A DNA stretch of 64,000 nucleotides from Cytospora piceicola (taxonomy: Eukaryota > Ascomycota > Sordariomycetes > Diaporthales > Cytosporaceae), in NCBI GenBank assembly GCA_023375675.1, contig JALQBC010000007.1, positions 434,001-498,000 on the forward strand, in the 5' to 3' direction. This document shows, piece by piece, positions 31,812 to 44,390 of the stretch. Positions within the stretch are counted from its first letter, which is position 1. The number at the start of each line of letters is the position of its first letter. The notes below the pieces were generated by a model. It saw only the letters and a program-made list of their open reading frames with translations, was not told the DNA's origin and did no database searches. The position numbers were made by a program, and so were the translations under genes.

Positions 31812-32385
31812 GTGGGCGGGTTGTTGGCCCCTCGGGATCGGTCAGGCTGTGGAATTCCCTATTTGGTATATGGTCCTTGACCGTCGCAATCCAGACTCTT
31901 TGGGTTCTATCCGATGTCGAGTTCGAGTTCGACTTGGAGCTCAAATTGGATTTCGCAGGCTGCGACGACGGTCGAGGTGTGGTGTTTACGTAATTGGGGG
32001 GGAACTTCGCTCGACTTGCGCGCAAGGAGATACGGTACCGGGTGGGATTGGGTGCCCCGTTTTCGTATCGTCTGGTATCTTGTCGGTTGTTTAGATGGGA
32101 GGTTTATATTGAGGTCGGTACTCCGTTGCTTGAACATCTCAGGCGGTTGTCCAAGCAGCCATGTTACGGCCAGCCTTGCACAAATTTCGGCGGTTGCTTG
32201 GTTCGGTTTGGTTCAGTTTGGTTTTATTTTGGTTTTCGTTTTATTTCTTCAGTTACCTAGGTAGTTAGTGGTTAGGTGCCTCGGTCACGCTCCCCGCTTG
32301 TGCTTGTAGGGGATTGAGTAGTGGAGGTTGAGATCGCCCCGGCTTTCTGGACGGGTTTAAGGATCCACCAGATCGATGCAAGGAC

Positions 32386-32458
32386 ACCTGGAGACCTGGA
32401 GACCGACCTGGAGACCTAGAAACCTAAAAACCTGGAGACCTGGAGACCTGGAGACCTG
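32386..32458 (+). repeat. CCTGGAGA tandem repeat, degenerate
   Basis: About eight copies of an 8- to 9-mer CCTGGAGA(C) with a diverged middle (CCTAGAAA, CCTAAAAA). Confidence 0.85.
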
Positions 32459-32665
32459 CCTGGGCTGGCTGAGGTTACACAATCAACAGGGAAGCGTGCT
32501 TGTTCGTCTCGATTGGGTTTGCATAATCAAAGATACCAAATCAGACCAGACAAGGAAAGAAAGTGAAGAAAAAAAAAAGGGTTGGTTGCGCAGACTTGGG
32601 GCCAAGTGCAGATTGATACAGATGCGAGTAGGCTATGTACAGCTAACTAACAAACAAGATCGGAT

Positions 32666-32722
32666 CCCCTTTTTTTTTCTTTTTCTTCTTCTTATTCTTA
32701 TTCTTCTTCTTCATCTTCTTCC
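32666..32722 (+). repeat. Polypyrimidine tract
   Basis: Almost pure T/C over 57 bases with CTT triplet periodicity. Confidence 0.8.
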
Positions 32723-35007
32723 TTGTTCCCTTTCAAGGTTCCGTGCTGCCGTTATCGCGACTCGTTGATAAGGAGCTACGAAATTACTTAGGTACTTAAG
32801 TATATAACATACATACACAAGTCGCCCAGAGCGCTTCTTACTAACTTCAAGTGCTTCATATCAAATCACAATGGGCAGATGGGGCCCAGAGAACGAGCTG
32901 GCGAGGACTGGTTGGGAGATAGAAAAGACAAAGACTGGGAAAGTTAGTTTCTGTACTACGAACAAAAACATACGGTATCTACCTAGGTACCTAAGTACTT
33001 ACTTGGCTTTGCCTTACCAACCTTTGAAAGTCAAGATATAATAAACGGTCCGATGTCGCCTATCTAAGTACACTACCACAGCAGATACCTAGCACTATCT
33101 ACCTAGCTAAGTATCTACACACCTACTGTTAGCATGACTTGGTAACCTAACGCTCCGACTGATTTCTTCGCGTCATCCACTATGCCGTCTCGCCCCTCAA
33201 TTTACCACAGTACAGCAAAATACCCTTTACCAAGATAAGAAACTGGCTAGCGTCCCATTGGTTCTTCGTCATCTTTCTCCTACAGGCCGGTGTGATTCTG
33301 AAGGAGAGGAGAAAAGGCTGACGAGTGCTGTGTTGTTGGTACAACTACCTAAATATGTATGTATGCATGTATGCATGCCCAGCTTGTAGTAAACAAGTCA
33401 CAAGTAGTAAGCAAGCAGGTGGGGGTTTTAGTTGTGAACTTTGCCCTCCCTCCACTTCTCTCCCAAGCCACCTCATCCTCACTACTCTCAACGGGGACTA
33501 GATGGCTCCCAGTTGACCCAAGTGTCATGTATGTGCCCTCCGGTTCAATCACCATCATTGGTGACCCCATGTGCCTTGCCCCCCCAGGGACGCCCCCCCC
33601 CCCCGGAGCATTAATCATGTGAGGTCGTTACTTTCCGAATGTGATCGGGGCTACAGTAGATGTCAACGGTTATTTTGAGGGGGGGGTGCGGCACCCGTGG
33701 GAAACCACCCAGGGACATCTCGGATGTATGTACATATATGCACCCTGTATTGCCCAATAATACAACACCCCCTCCTCCCCGGCTTATCCCCCGGCTGCAG
33801 TACCCCGGATTTGGTAGGCTAGCCTGTCCGTCGGCGGTCGCCGATGCATACGAGGTCGGTTTCAAGGATCCATATCATCATCATTGTCTTCGTCGTCATC
33901 ATCCACCATCACTCATCACTACCCAATCCGAAACGTTCATATACTACTGTGCATATACGCAATTAGGGACTGATCACTCGATCTGCTGTAGTTCTGGTTC
34001 TCAATGGGCACGGGCGGAGGGGCAAAAAAAGGTTCGAATAAATACTGAATAAATCTGCTTGGGAGATCCTCCATTGGGCCCCTGGTATCATGAGTTCTAT
34101 GAGAGTGAAAAGCAATGCAGACAATACGACCATGTGTACAGTAAAGGAGATGAGATCCCTGTGAACCCGTGTTCCGAAATCCAATCCAATCTAATCCAAT
34201 CCAAATAAAATAAACATCCAACAATCCCTGAGTAACTGATCCCATCCCAAATCCTGGCCTTTTCCTCCTGTGTGGTGGTGGCGACTGGGAGACCCGTTGT
34301 CTCTTGTAATTTCCCCCCCCTTGGCGCCGTGCTCAACATGAATAAGGGAAAGATAATGATAAGAGAAAAAAAATAGGAAAATACTCGAGACACAATTCGA
34401 GAACGAACAGATTTCCATGGGGTTTCCCTTGCTTTTTTTTTGCCCATTCCCATTCCTCTCTTTTCCTGTATCCTTGACCCTAAAACATGTGTTTTCCCAG
34501 TCCCGGTTGGTGTGCCCCGCGCACTGATCACATCTCCCCAAGTCCTCTGCTGGCAAGGGTTGCGATATGAAAAAAGAAAAAGGAACAAAAAATCGGATGA
34601 ACAGTACCAAAATCGAAATGGGGAATTGGACCCGATGAGCCACCCCGTCTTGGTTGCTCCATGCTCCATCCTGAACGAGAGGTTCGAGTCGGTCGGGGAA
34701 TAAAATGTGACGCTTGTGTATGTGTATGAGAGAGAGAGAGAAAGGAGGGATAGAGCATCCAAGTCCAATCAAATCCGGTCCGTGTAAACTCGCGATGCTG
34801 GAAAAGCGCAAAAGTAGGAAATTCGTGGGTCGACATCAGGCCAGTCCTCCTTGCGAGGAAGGAAATAACAGGCCGACAAAAAAAAGCCCTGGCGTGCGTC
34901 CATTCCAGTGTGCCCGTCCAACGCATCTTGTCGAAAACAGGTTGTATCTTACAACCACTGATGTTTTGTTGTTGTTGTTGTTGATGATGTTTTTTTTTTT
35001 GTTTTTT

Positions 35008-37043
35008 TTACATCTCGATCTGACTTGCTCGCCGCACCATGTCGATGCTCACCCTTCCGGGGACCATCTCCGGCTGCAGCTCGCTCGCAGCAGCCACCGC
35101 GGCCGCCTCGGTGGCCGCCTCCTCGTCCTCGTCGATCTTCTCGTCCATGCGTCCCTTGGGCTCGGTCAGCTGGAAGCTCACAAACGCGCCCGCGATCGAG
35201 ACGAGCCCGTTGCACCAGAGCGCCAGGCCCGAGTAGCCCGTCGACAGGCCCACGGCGTACAGGAAGCCGGTGATGGTCGGGCCGAAGGCGCGGCAGAGGC
35301 TGGCTGTCGAGGCTGCCACCCCGTTGATGGTGCCCAGCGTCTGCAGGCTCGGCGCCGAGTTCGTGAGCAGGATGGCGTTGCTGGGGTAGGCCATGGCCGA
35401 GAAGGTGCAGCGCCAGATCACTGCGATGTAGACTCCCACCACGCGGAGCTCTTCTGGTAGGAGAACGAGGTATGGCGTGAAGAAGTACAGGAAGAAGTAG
35501 GACAGGGCGAGGAGTCGGAAGAGGCGGAGGGTCCCGATCTTTGAGACGACGAATGGGAAGAGGATCACGGTCGCGAAAAGCTGGTACATGCCCTGGATGG
35601 ACAGGATCCAGCCGATCTGTTGCTGGTCCATGTCGAACCCGTCCACAAACTTGAAGGGGAGGGAGATCGGCTGCTTAGTCTCTGGCGCGGGAGAGCTGAG
35701 GAACACCGGGAACAGCTGGTCAAATGCCATAGTATGGCTGCACACAAGAATGTTAGCTTGCGGGCGCGTTGAAAAGGATTGTTTGGGGTTACTCACAAAG
35801 CCAGGACTCCGTATGACACAATGTTCATGATAACGGGTCTCGTGAAAGCCTGAGCAGTGGACAGGCTGGCCTTTTCTGCCCTCGCGTTTCTCGCGGTCTC
35901 GGTCGATTCTCGCAGTCTGTCGTCGACCACCTCTGGGTCGAGCAGGGGCTGCGCCTCCATGTCTGCCGCGGGGGTCGAGGTGAGCTGGGGCGAGTTCTCG
36001 GTCGTTCGGTAGTGTGGGAGGTTCTCGTCACGGCCAATCAGGGAGGATGTCTCAGAAAGACCGTCCTTGGTCTCGCTTCTTCTCCGCGTGAAACGCTCCG
36101 TAATGCATTTGCCCAAGGCGAGTCCGGGATCGTGGCGGTACTTCTTCTCGACATGTGTCTCCTCCAGGAACAGAACACCGATGATGACTCCCAGGACACA
36201 CGTTGCGGCGCTGAACAGGTTTGGCAGCAAGTAGGGGTACGTCTCCCAGATCGTACCAGTCGGGAACAGGCTGGGCATGTTTCTGCAGGGTCTCGCAAGG
36301 TTTCCACCAATGATTGGCCCAGCAATGGAACCAAGGCACCAGACCAGGGGCATGATCGTATACGCGCGGGCTGTTTGACATCAGTCTCCAGTTCGTTCTC
36401 TCCAGGGGTATGTCGTGGGATTTTTATCAACTTACGCTGGTGCTCCTTAACAGTGACAAGCTCAGCCACGGTCGTCTGCAGAACGCCAATGTTGCTTCAT
36501 TAAAAAAAACCAGTCAGTCTCAGTTGCTAGCCACAAAATTCTCGTTGTTAAACTTACCCGTTCAGAAGGCCACCAAGAGCTCTCGCAATGAGCGCAACCC
36601 AGATGTTCGGCGCAAAGCCGAAGACCAAGACGCTCAGAGCCGTACCGGCCAAACCGGTCAACAACACCGGTTTCCGTCCAATCTTGTCGCTCAGTCGTCC
36701 CCATAGCATGCCCGTCGAGAACTCGGCAAAGGTGAACGCAGAGGTCACCAGTCCGGCGTAAAACGAGATGTTCTTCTCGTCTACGCCGAAATCCCGTACC
36801 ATGTAGTAGATGTACGGAAATATCGACATGAAAGCTATGGGCTCACATATCCGGCAGAGAGCTGTATATGCCTGTCAGTTACGGGGACGCTCGACAGAGA
36901 AAACCGGGGGCTGGACTGCTGCAAAGCTAGGCATGAGACATACCGAGGACGAGCATTTGTCTGGCAGGGAAGGAAGGCTTGGGCTTCATGGCCCGGCGAT
37001 CCTGGGCGCCACGGCGCATGGAGGCGAACGATGCACTTCTCAT
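35008..37043 (-). CDS. Major facilitator superfamily transporter
   Basis: Twelve-helix membrane transporter, complement(join(35008..35737, 35797..36370, 36436..36494, 36558..36861, 36944..37043)), 588 aa. The exons join to QMLVLALCRICEPIAFMSIF, FAEFSTGMLWGRLSDKIGRK (the MFS G-x-L-x-D-x-x-G-R-K loop 2-3 signature), ALGGLLNGNIGVLQTTVAEL, VTVKEHQPRAYTIMPLVWCL and GSIAGPIIGG. A cytosolic loop of about 150 residues separates the two halves (TETARNARAEKASLS region). The second half holds HTMAFDQLFPVFL, WILSIQGMYQLFATVILFP and AYPSNAILLTNSAP. All five exons keep frame with introns of 59-82 nt. It resembles the fungal YCR023C-like MFS group; the substrate is unknown. The ATG at 37043 gives a basic N-terminal tail before helix 1. 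Confidence 0.88.
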
Positions 37044-38145
37044 TGTGGCGGCTGTTAACTTTTGGGTCTATTGGTTGCGGATCATCCGTCGGGACGCTGT
37101 CTCGAGGGTTGTCTCTATCTCGAGGGATCGGAAGGGACTCCGGGTCTGCGGGAGGCTGCTGAGAGACGGGAACATATAACGGTTGTCAGGGCTCGGGAGG
37201 AAGATGCTAGTCCGCCTCGTCTGTAGGCAAACAGGGCGAGTCTTGTGTAACACCCTAGGGACAGTCAGGAGCACGGGGTGTTGGAAATAGGTGAGATGTA
37301 GCGGCTGTGGAGCCGCGGGCCTATGTATGTAATGGGAGAGTATCGTGGACGATTCTCAACGCTCGAACACTGGCACAAGATGATGCAATGCCAACGCAGA
37401 ACGGTAAGGGCAAGACGCTGTATGGTGCTTTTCGCGAGATTTGTACAGAAGAGGATATGTGGGAGGAGTGTTGTGGTAGTAGAGAGAGGGAAAGAAAAAA
37501 AAAGGACTAGAGGAGAGCCCGCAAAATAAGTATGCGGAGGGGGAGGGTCAAGATATGTATGATACAACAACGACAACGAGGAGAGGTCGGACCAAACGAA
37601 CAGGCCATGGGTCCAGAGTACGTAGCGAGAATCACTTTAATTCTCGGAAAATACCTAGAAGGAAATGAAACAGGCGGTGACTGCGCGCCCAGCATGGCAG
37701 GACACGATCATCCTCGGGGAGCAGGCTTTGATTTGCGAGGCTTGGCCGTCCAGGGAGCCAGCAAGTTGGTGATGGGAGGAGCTCTCCGGGATGATGAGCA
37801 TGGACATGGACATGGGCATGGGCATGGGCAGGGAATGGCAACGGAACACGGAACACGGCATGGACACTGTGAAGGACAGTGAGAGACAAGGGAGGAAGGA
37901 AAAGAAAAAAAAAAGCATGAGCCGTGGGTAAGGTGGAACCATTCCCATCATGTTCTCGTACTTGTTCAGCCCGCCGACGAGCTTGTTCCCTGCAGTCAGG
38001 CTTGCCAGGGCAAGGGACTAGGGCAATGGCATATGGGCATCTGAGAGAGCCCCATGACGATTGTTGATCTTGCCAGGGCATTGACAGACTGGGGGTGGGA
38101 AGCGAAAGCCGAACATTGTTGAGATGGACAGTGCAGAGGCATCCA

Positions 38146-38147
<2 letters not shown>

Positions 38148-38181
<34 letters not shown>

Positions 38182-38208
38182 GCGAGTGTGTGTGAGTGTG
38201 TGTGTGTG
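38148..38208. repeat. (GT)n microsatellite
   Basis: TG repeats interrupted by ACTTGCGAG and AG. Confidence 0.9.
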
Positions 38209-41200
38209 CTGTGCGTGTGCGAGCGCGGCGCGGTGCGGTTCGAGAGAGAAAGTTTGCGTATGCTGCCCTACGGTGGGCCCTTTGGGTCGACTTTGGCAAG
38301 GGGTGGGTCCCCATGTTTCCATCCAAGTACCCAAGTACTTCTGGGAACTCTTCCCTCCCCTCCCCTCCCCTCCCCCCCTGTCCAAAACGTGACGAGACCT
38401 TGCTGGGATGTGCCCAGTTCATCATATCTCTGTTGCTGCATATGCTAGCATGGTGGCAGGGTTCACAGGTCCCTCATACCAGGTACCTCCGAGGTACCGT
38501 TGTACTTCAGTTTCACCGCCCGTCCCCTTTCCCACCCCCCATCACGGGAGGACAGGTTGAAGAGCCGGGCCGTATTTACCCATCCATGCCACATCCTTCG
38601 ACTGCGCGAGAAGCTCGTCGATACACAGCGTTTGGCGCTATATGATGTACGTTACCTGATCAGAGACGTCGGCATCCGGTCCTCTCTACCTCATTCGTCG
38701 GGACTGCCACATCGTCGACTTCCGTTGGCTCAACTTTTGTTTCTTCTTCCGTCTCCTATCACACCGGTGAGCTTTGTTCCACGGCCCACGGCGGCAGCGC
38801 TCTCACCCATCTGCCACCCCTCCATCAAGACGGCCGGCGCGCGTGCTGACAGCAAGCCAAGCATCGGGAGACCACGGATAGACATTCATTCCAACATGGC
38901 AAGCCCGTGGAACCGATAAGCAGAGCCACGACGAAAAAGAAGCCGCGGAAAGCGAGGTCGCACGCCCCGATGATCAGTCAGGCTATGAATGGTGACGTGG
39001 ACTGGCGGTGATGCTTTCCTGCTCGTGGTCCTGATACCGTATTATACATGGTACGAAATAAGACGGGAACAAAAAGAAGCATATTGTCTGCCTGGTGATA
39101 GCCCCGCGCATGTTTTCCTGGGAGTTCAGATGGGTTGAGAACTGGCAGACACGGCTACGTAGGATGGAGCTGCAGATTGACAACATCTGCACTAGTCTGC
39201 TTTGTGTGTACCATAAGGCGTGGCATGGCCACCAGGGATTGAGAGGTGCATCTCTGCCTCTCCAATCTACACAGTATACTTGTAGCATCATTTGGATTTG
39301 GCAGAAAAGCAATATCCAGAAATACTTGACATGCCAAGATAAAGGTGGATTAGGTTTCTTTATAGACATCGTAATATCGGATCTTTACAGCGCCGTCTAA
39401 TGACAGCAAAGGCACCTACCTTATGGCTGGTGTCATGTTTTCATTTTGGTGGTGGTTTTTTTTTTTTTTTTGGAGGGGGGAGGGGGTGTTACTTTTCTTT
39501 TGGCGCACATCATGCTTTGGCACGACATTAGCGATTTCCTGTCAAATTTGTTGTGTATGCAGGGCAAGGTCTGACAGCTGAGGTGGGTCCTGGCCTTACA
39601 GAAGCCCCAAGTGGATCTCATCAGAGTCACACTGCACAGCATTCAGACCGGGGTCGCTGTTGGCATGGAAATGTGTCAAGGTGAGAGCGAGTGATGATGA
39701 TGCTGACCTGGACGGCACCTTTATGCAACGGTCAAGTCCTAGCCAAGCCCTCCCGATGGAGGCGGTGAGACCACATAAATCATTTATGCGCTGTGCGCGT
39801 GTAGCCAAACGACATCTGATACAACAGAGGGTAGTCGGAAACCAGAGCCTCTGACGTCCCGTAAGCGGGTACGCAGTACCGATGTGCATACTGCTTCAGG
39901 CCAGTATGGAGGGAGGGACGTCGGAATTCCCGCCTCAGCCTTGCCCACTCATGGCCTGCCGAGTCCTCATCAGGACCCTGGTCAGCTGAAAATACACTAC
40001 ACCAGCAACGAGGACGCACTGGCAGTTCAGCTTGCGGAGATCTGTCGAAGACAGTATGTCCACATGCAGACATTAGATCGTGATCTGCTCCCCAAGTCTT
40101 TGCACTCCCGGCTGGCAGGCAGTCAGACCGGCAGGCTGGGTAGAAGTGGGAGGAGAAAAGCAACACTATATCCGGAAACGAATAGATATCGGGTAAACCT
40201 GAGCACGCCGTTCGTGGAAAAGCGGCTAGAGTCCCCATGCACGTGCAGCTGCAGGCTGCAGGCTGCAGATTGCAGATTCCCACGCCGCGGTGACGCCTGC
40301 GCCCTGCAGTGCGAGGTCAGGTGCCCTTCGTTGTTTGCTCTCGATGCCCAGTGGTCAGGGCAGGCCAGGAGCCGCGCTGACGGGGCACAGCCTTGGAGCA
40401 AAGTAGGCAAGTTGATTCGTTCCGACGATCCTCAGGCTCTGCTCACGTCAGACAGACACAACATCGGGGAACCTGTGGGCCATGCATGTCCACTGGTCGT
40501 GATTTCCTCGTTGTATGTACATGTATCATACGTACGGAGGAAGACACCATGTCCTCCTCCATCTGATGCAGCCACCCAGGTCCTCCGGCAGCCAGCCGTA
40601 TCGACGGGGCTGTTGTCATGAATCACTGTACTGGATTGGTTGGCGGCCTCTCTCCCATGCAGTTCCGGATCGTCCTCATCGAGATTTCCTGCGATTCGAG
40701 ATCCTTGAAAATGAGGAGCCGGAGGACCCGGCTCGGAAAGTGGAAGGTGGAAGACCCTGACCAGCCTTTTGGTCCTTGTAGTTGAAGGACCGCCTCTTGG
40801 CTAGACATTGTCTCAAAGCGAGAGGTCTACGAATGCTCGCAGCTAAAGACGCCGGGCAGTTGTTGGCATTGTCTTACAGGCTGTGCAGGCTGCACCCGAT
40901 GGCTGTGAGAGACATGGGCCGTAGGTTCCACTGAAAATATACTAGCATCGAATAGCCGGGTTTGAGGAGTCGTGTAAACCCATAGGACGCTCGGCGGCTA
41001 GGTTGGGCTGGAAGACTGCAGTGCTCGATATTGTGTTCACCGCGGAACGCCGGAAGAGGCTTGACACCTAACTCGCTTCCGCTGTCGTGGAAAAGGCGAA
41101 CAGATCATGTGGTGTAACGATTTCGCCCGGCATCTCGGTCATCGATCCGGCTTAGTGGTACATGTACGACCGGGCCGCAAAACAGCCTGCGTCGAAGATC

Positions 41201-42274
41201 CTCACCGAGACAGCCAGCCCGATGAGGTTGTAGTACAGCCTTGTTGCCCAAGGCCTTCTCGTCATAAGGCGGCGGATGGTGGGGCCCGTATCGGCGGTAT
41301 TATTGGGCTGTGTAACAGTAGTCTTTGACTGTATGTAGATATTGAAGGCGATGTGCGTTCGGGTCTGGAACCGCACTCTTCACTGTGTAGTACAGCGTTG
41401 TCCGGGAACAGCGGGTCCATGTGCCGAGAAAGGCTCCACATGCGTCTAGAATAGGCAGCAAACGACGATAATAATAATGAACGGGCCATCGGCGTCGTGT
41501 GTTGTTGGGTTTTGAGCCGCATTGTGTTTGCATTGGCAACGGCGTCATCCAAAAAAACCTTGGCCCCATAATTGATGTGGACACGTTACGCGCTTGTTCG
41601 AGCGCATCACTTTTCTGGGGAATCGGACAAGCCGTTGGGCCCAGGAGGCTGTCAAGACCACAGTGCAAAGCAGTCCCAGGTCAAGGGACCCGCCCGGACA
41701 TGCCCCGGAGACGAAACCTGGCAGGTCGCAAGGCTGGGTAATGATGGAATTCCAGGTGGACAGGTGGACCGGCCCCGCCGTAGAAAACAAAATGGAAGCA
41801 ATGGAAGCAGTGGAACTTCTGGAAGGTTTCTCTGGATGCTGGTCCTTGCACGAAACCATCTGGCTCGGCCGGAAATTAGGACTCGTGTCCCGATTTTCCT
41901 CGAGACCCTCTTTATTTTTTTAAGATTTCAGGGAGGCTTGATGCGCGCATCCACGTCCAACCAGCAACGCGAGTCTGCGACAGATCACAGATGATATGCG
42001 CTCATAGCCCGGATGAGTGCCGGCAGGTGACGATGGTGTTCTTTGAACCCTCTTCCACTCTGCCAAGGTTGCTTTGTCTGGAGGGACCGGGTCAGCTGAT
42101 ATTGTTCGAAGATGATGATCCCGATGGCCCCGTTCCTGTCAACGCACAACATCGGATTGAGCGGTCTGACAGCCTCAGCTTCGTCGGGCGACGGCGTGCC
42201 CTGTGCCCTGTGCCCTGTGGCCCCGTGGCCCTGTTGCCCTGTTGCCCCGTGCAGGAACTAGGTGTATCAGAGTT

Positions 42275-42333
42275 GGATGATGATGATGATGATGATAATG
42301 ATAATAGTGATGATGACGATGATGATGATGATG
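42275..42333 (+). repeat. (GAT)n trinucleotide repeat
   Basis: About 19 GAT/AAT/GAC units over 59 bases. Confidence 0.9.
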
Positions 42334-44150
42334 TATATTCCCAAACGCGGAAAGGAGGGGCCACAGTTTGGCAAAGATTGGTATTGCAATAAAGCTTTCG
42401 GTAAACCTTTCGGAGAGAAGTGAGAAATGGCGGTGATGATTGGAAAGTCTATCCAGGTCAACCAGGTCTCAAAGTCGTCTCTTTGTCAGGGTCGACCCTT
42501 GCCACGATCGAGGCCGGCGCTTGTATGTAGCGTGTAGTGTATGTAGTGTAGTAGTGTCAGTATAAGTGGCAGGTACGCCCTGATACGCCGGGAAGCCCCT
42601 TGTACGACTGGTACGTACACCCAGATTCGCGGATGTACCGAACCGGCTGACCTGGATATGCCGGGTACATGAGGTCTACTAACCAGTACTAACCACTACT
42701 GACCACTACTGTCCACCGTGCCCGTCTTTCCCCCGCGAACTGCAAGCGCGGCCTTATCGGCCTTATCTGCCTTGCCGCGAGAGCCCAATGCAACAAAAAG
42801 GGGCGCCAGGTACACATAACATACCTAGGTACATCACACTACTGTACTGGGGGCACCTGGGCAGATACACGTGGGTGGGTATTGTACCCTCGATTGATGC
42901 ATGAAATCCAGGGATTGTGACAGCATCGGCATTTGAATCTCATCACCCTGACACACATCATCATGTGCTCGGTCACGCTTTCGGACTGCCATACCGCAGC
43001 CACTTTTTCGTATTTTGGACCCGTCGCATGTGCCACCTCAATCCCAAACAACCTTGGAAGGTTGCAAGAGTCCAAAGCGCTCTTCGGAAGCAAGTCGTCT
43101 TGACAAGACAATGAGAATTAATAGGCTGTGCACCTCTGGGAACAATATCGTGCTGCATCAATCTGAGACGTCGACCCTCCGGGGATCTGAAGCCGATGTG
43201 TCACTAGGGAAAGGAACCAAGCATGTGAGGCCAGCCTTAAGTCCGGGGTGGACTCATGAGCGACTCTAAGTATGACTTGCAGCTGATGGGTTTAAGCCGG
43301 GGGGGGGAGGAGGGGGGAGAGCGAGTGAGGCTATAGGGCCACATTATTGGTCGCTGGGTTCTTGGCCCTTGCTCCAGGTCGTATGTAGTATCGAGGCTGC
43401 AAGATCCGGGGAGAACAGCTCCTTTTTTCTTCTTCTTCTTTTTTTTCTTCTTCTTCTTCACCACCAGGAACATACCTATCTGTACTTAGTTATGTACCGT
43501 AAACGTCCACCTGCATCAAAAAATAAAACTAATAAAGACCACACCGTCTTGCGTATGTTTTACTTGCTCCCCTTCACGGTCAGGCAAGTCTGGACTGGAC
43601 GGCATTGCAGATTACGACCGAGAAGTCCCGAGCTATCCCACATTGCAATTAGCGGGTAGGAGGAGCAGCCGTTGGCCACGTTTTCTTGTGATTTCAGGGG
43701 AAGAGCCGAGTGGCCGGGACGATTGTTCCCCGCCCCCGGGACAGTAATACTGTACTATCCATGGATGGTACACAATAAATCAGGTACCCAAGTACCTATC
43801 TGGGTAGTGTACACAGTAACTGGGTGGGTTTGGGCAGACAGGCTGTGCAGGCTGGTGTGGCGCAGACTACTCAAGTATTCTAGGTACTTAAGTAGGTACC
43901 TACCTAGGTAGGTGGTTGCTCACTTACACAGTAGTACTTGGGTAACTCAGAAAAGGGGACTGGTGTGGCGTTTCCTGGGGCACCCCTGACAAAGCATCCG
44001 ATGCAATGGGACGAATGGATGGAATGGATCACGATGAATCATAAAAGCGCCCTGCTGCCAAATGCTGGAACATCTGCACGGAGTGCTCGGACCACTTCTC
44101 CTGTTTCATCAAGCCACTTTCTTCTGTCACTACGGAGTGGTGTTTTTAGT

Positions 44151-44190
44151 GTACGGATCCGTACGATCCGTACGATCCGTACAGCCGTAC
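44151..44190. repeat. GATCCGTAC 9-bp tandem repeat forming overlapping palindromes
   Basis: GTACGGATCC, then repeated GATCCGTAC units and a final CCGTAC. Each junction can pair with itself. A related GGATCCGTAC lies at 45293-45302. Confidence 0.8.
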
Positions 44191-44280
44191 TACCACCTTG
44201 CCAACCTGCTACCCTGCCACCCTGCCACCATGCATCTGCCGGCGAGGCGAGAGTGTTACGGTACCTTGTGAACTGGAAGG

Positions 44281-44323
44281 ACATACATACATACATACAT
44301 ACATACATACATACATACATACA
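44281..44323 (+). repeat. (ACAT)n tetranucleotide repeat
   Basis: About eleven ACAT units; a complementary TGTA array follows at 44361-44390 and could pair with it. Confidence 0.9.
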
Positions 44324-44360
44324 TGCCTAGGTAGCTATGTAGGTACCTGGTTACCCGGGC

Positions 44361-44390
44361 ATGTATGTATGTATCTATGTATGTATGTAG
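44361..44390 (+). repeat. (TGTA)n tetranucleotide repeat
   Basis: About seven units with one interruption. It is inverted relative to the ACAT array 38 bases upstream, so the two could form a hairpin. Confidence 0.85.

Larger units (their letters stand above)
31704..35007. other. Intergenic region without recognisable gene
   Basis: 3.3 kb upstream of the Ppr1-class gene and downstream of the MFS gene. It contains short tandem repeats, a long pyrimidine tract (32666-32722), CCTAGGTACC-type motifs (32255-33125), an A/T-rich stretch and simple repeats. No open frame has recognisable motifs. Confidence 0.55.

Noticed and set aside
34670..34705. GGTTCGAGTC resembling a tRNA T-arm (B box)
   Set aside because: No acceptor stem, D-arm or A box at the proper distance; other GGTTCGA matches in the window fail in the same way.
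39884..40621. 245-codon open frame on + in the gene-free block
   Set aside because: No family motif, odd composition (many Cys/Arg from repeats such as CTGCAGGCTGCAG), no supporting introns or neighbours; most likely chance.
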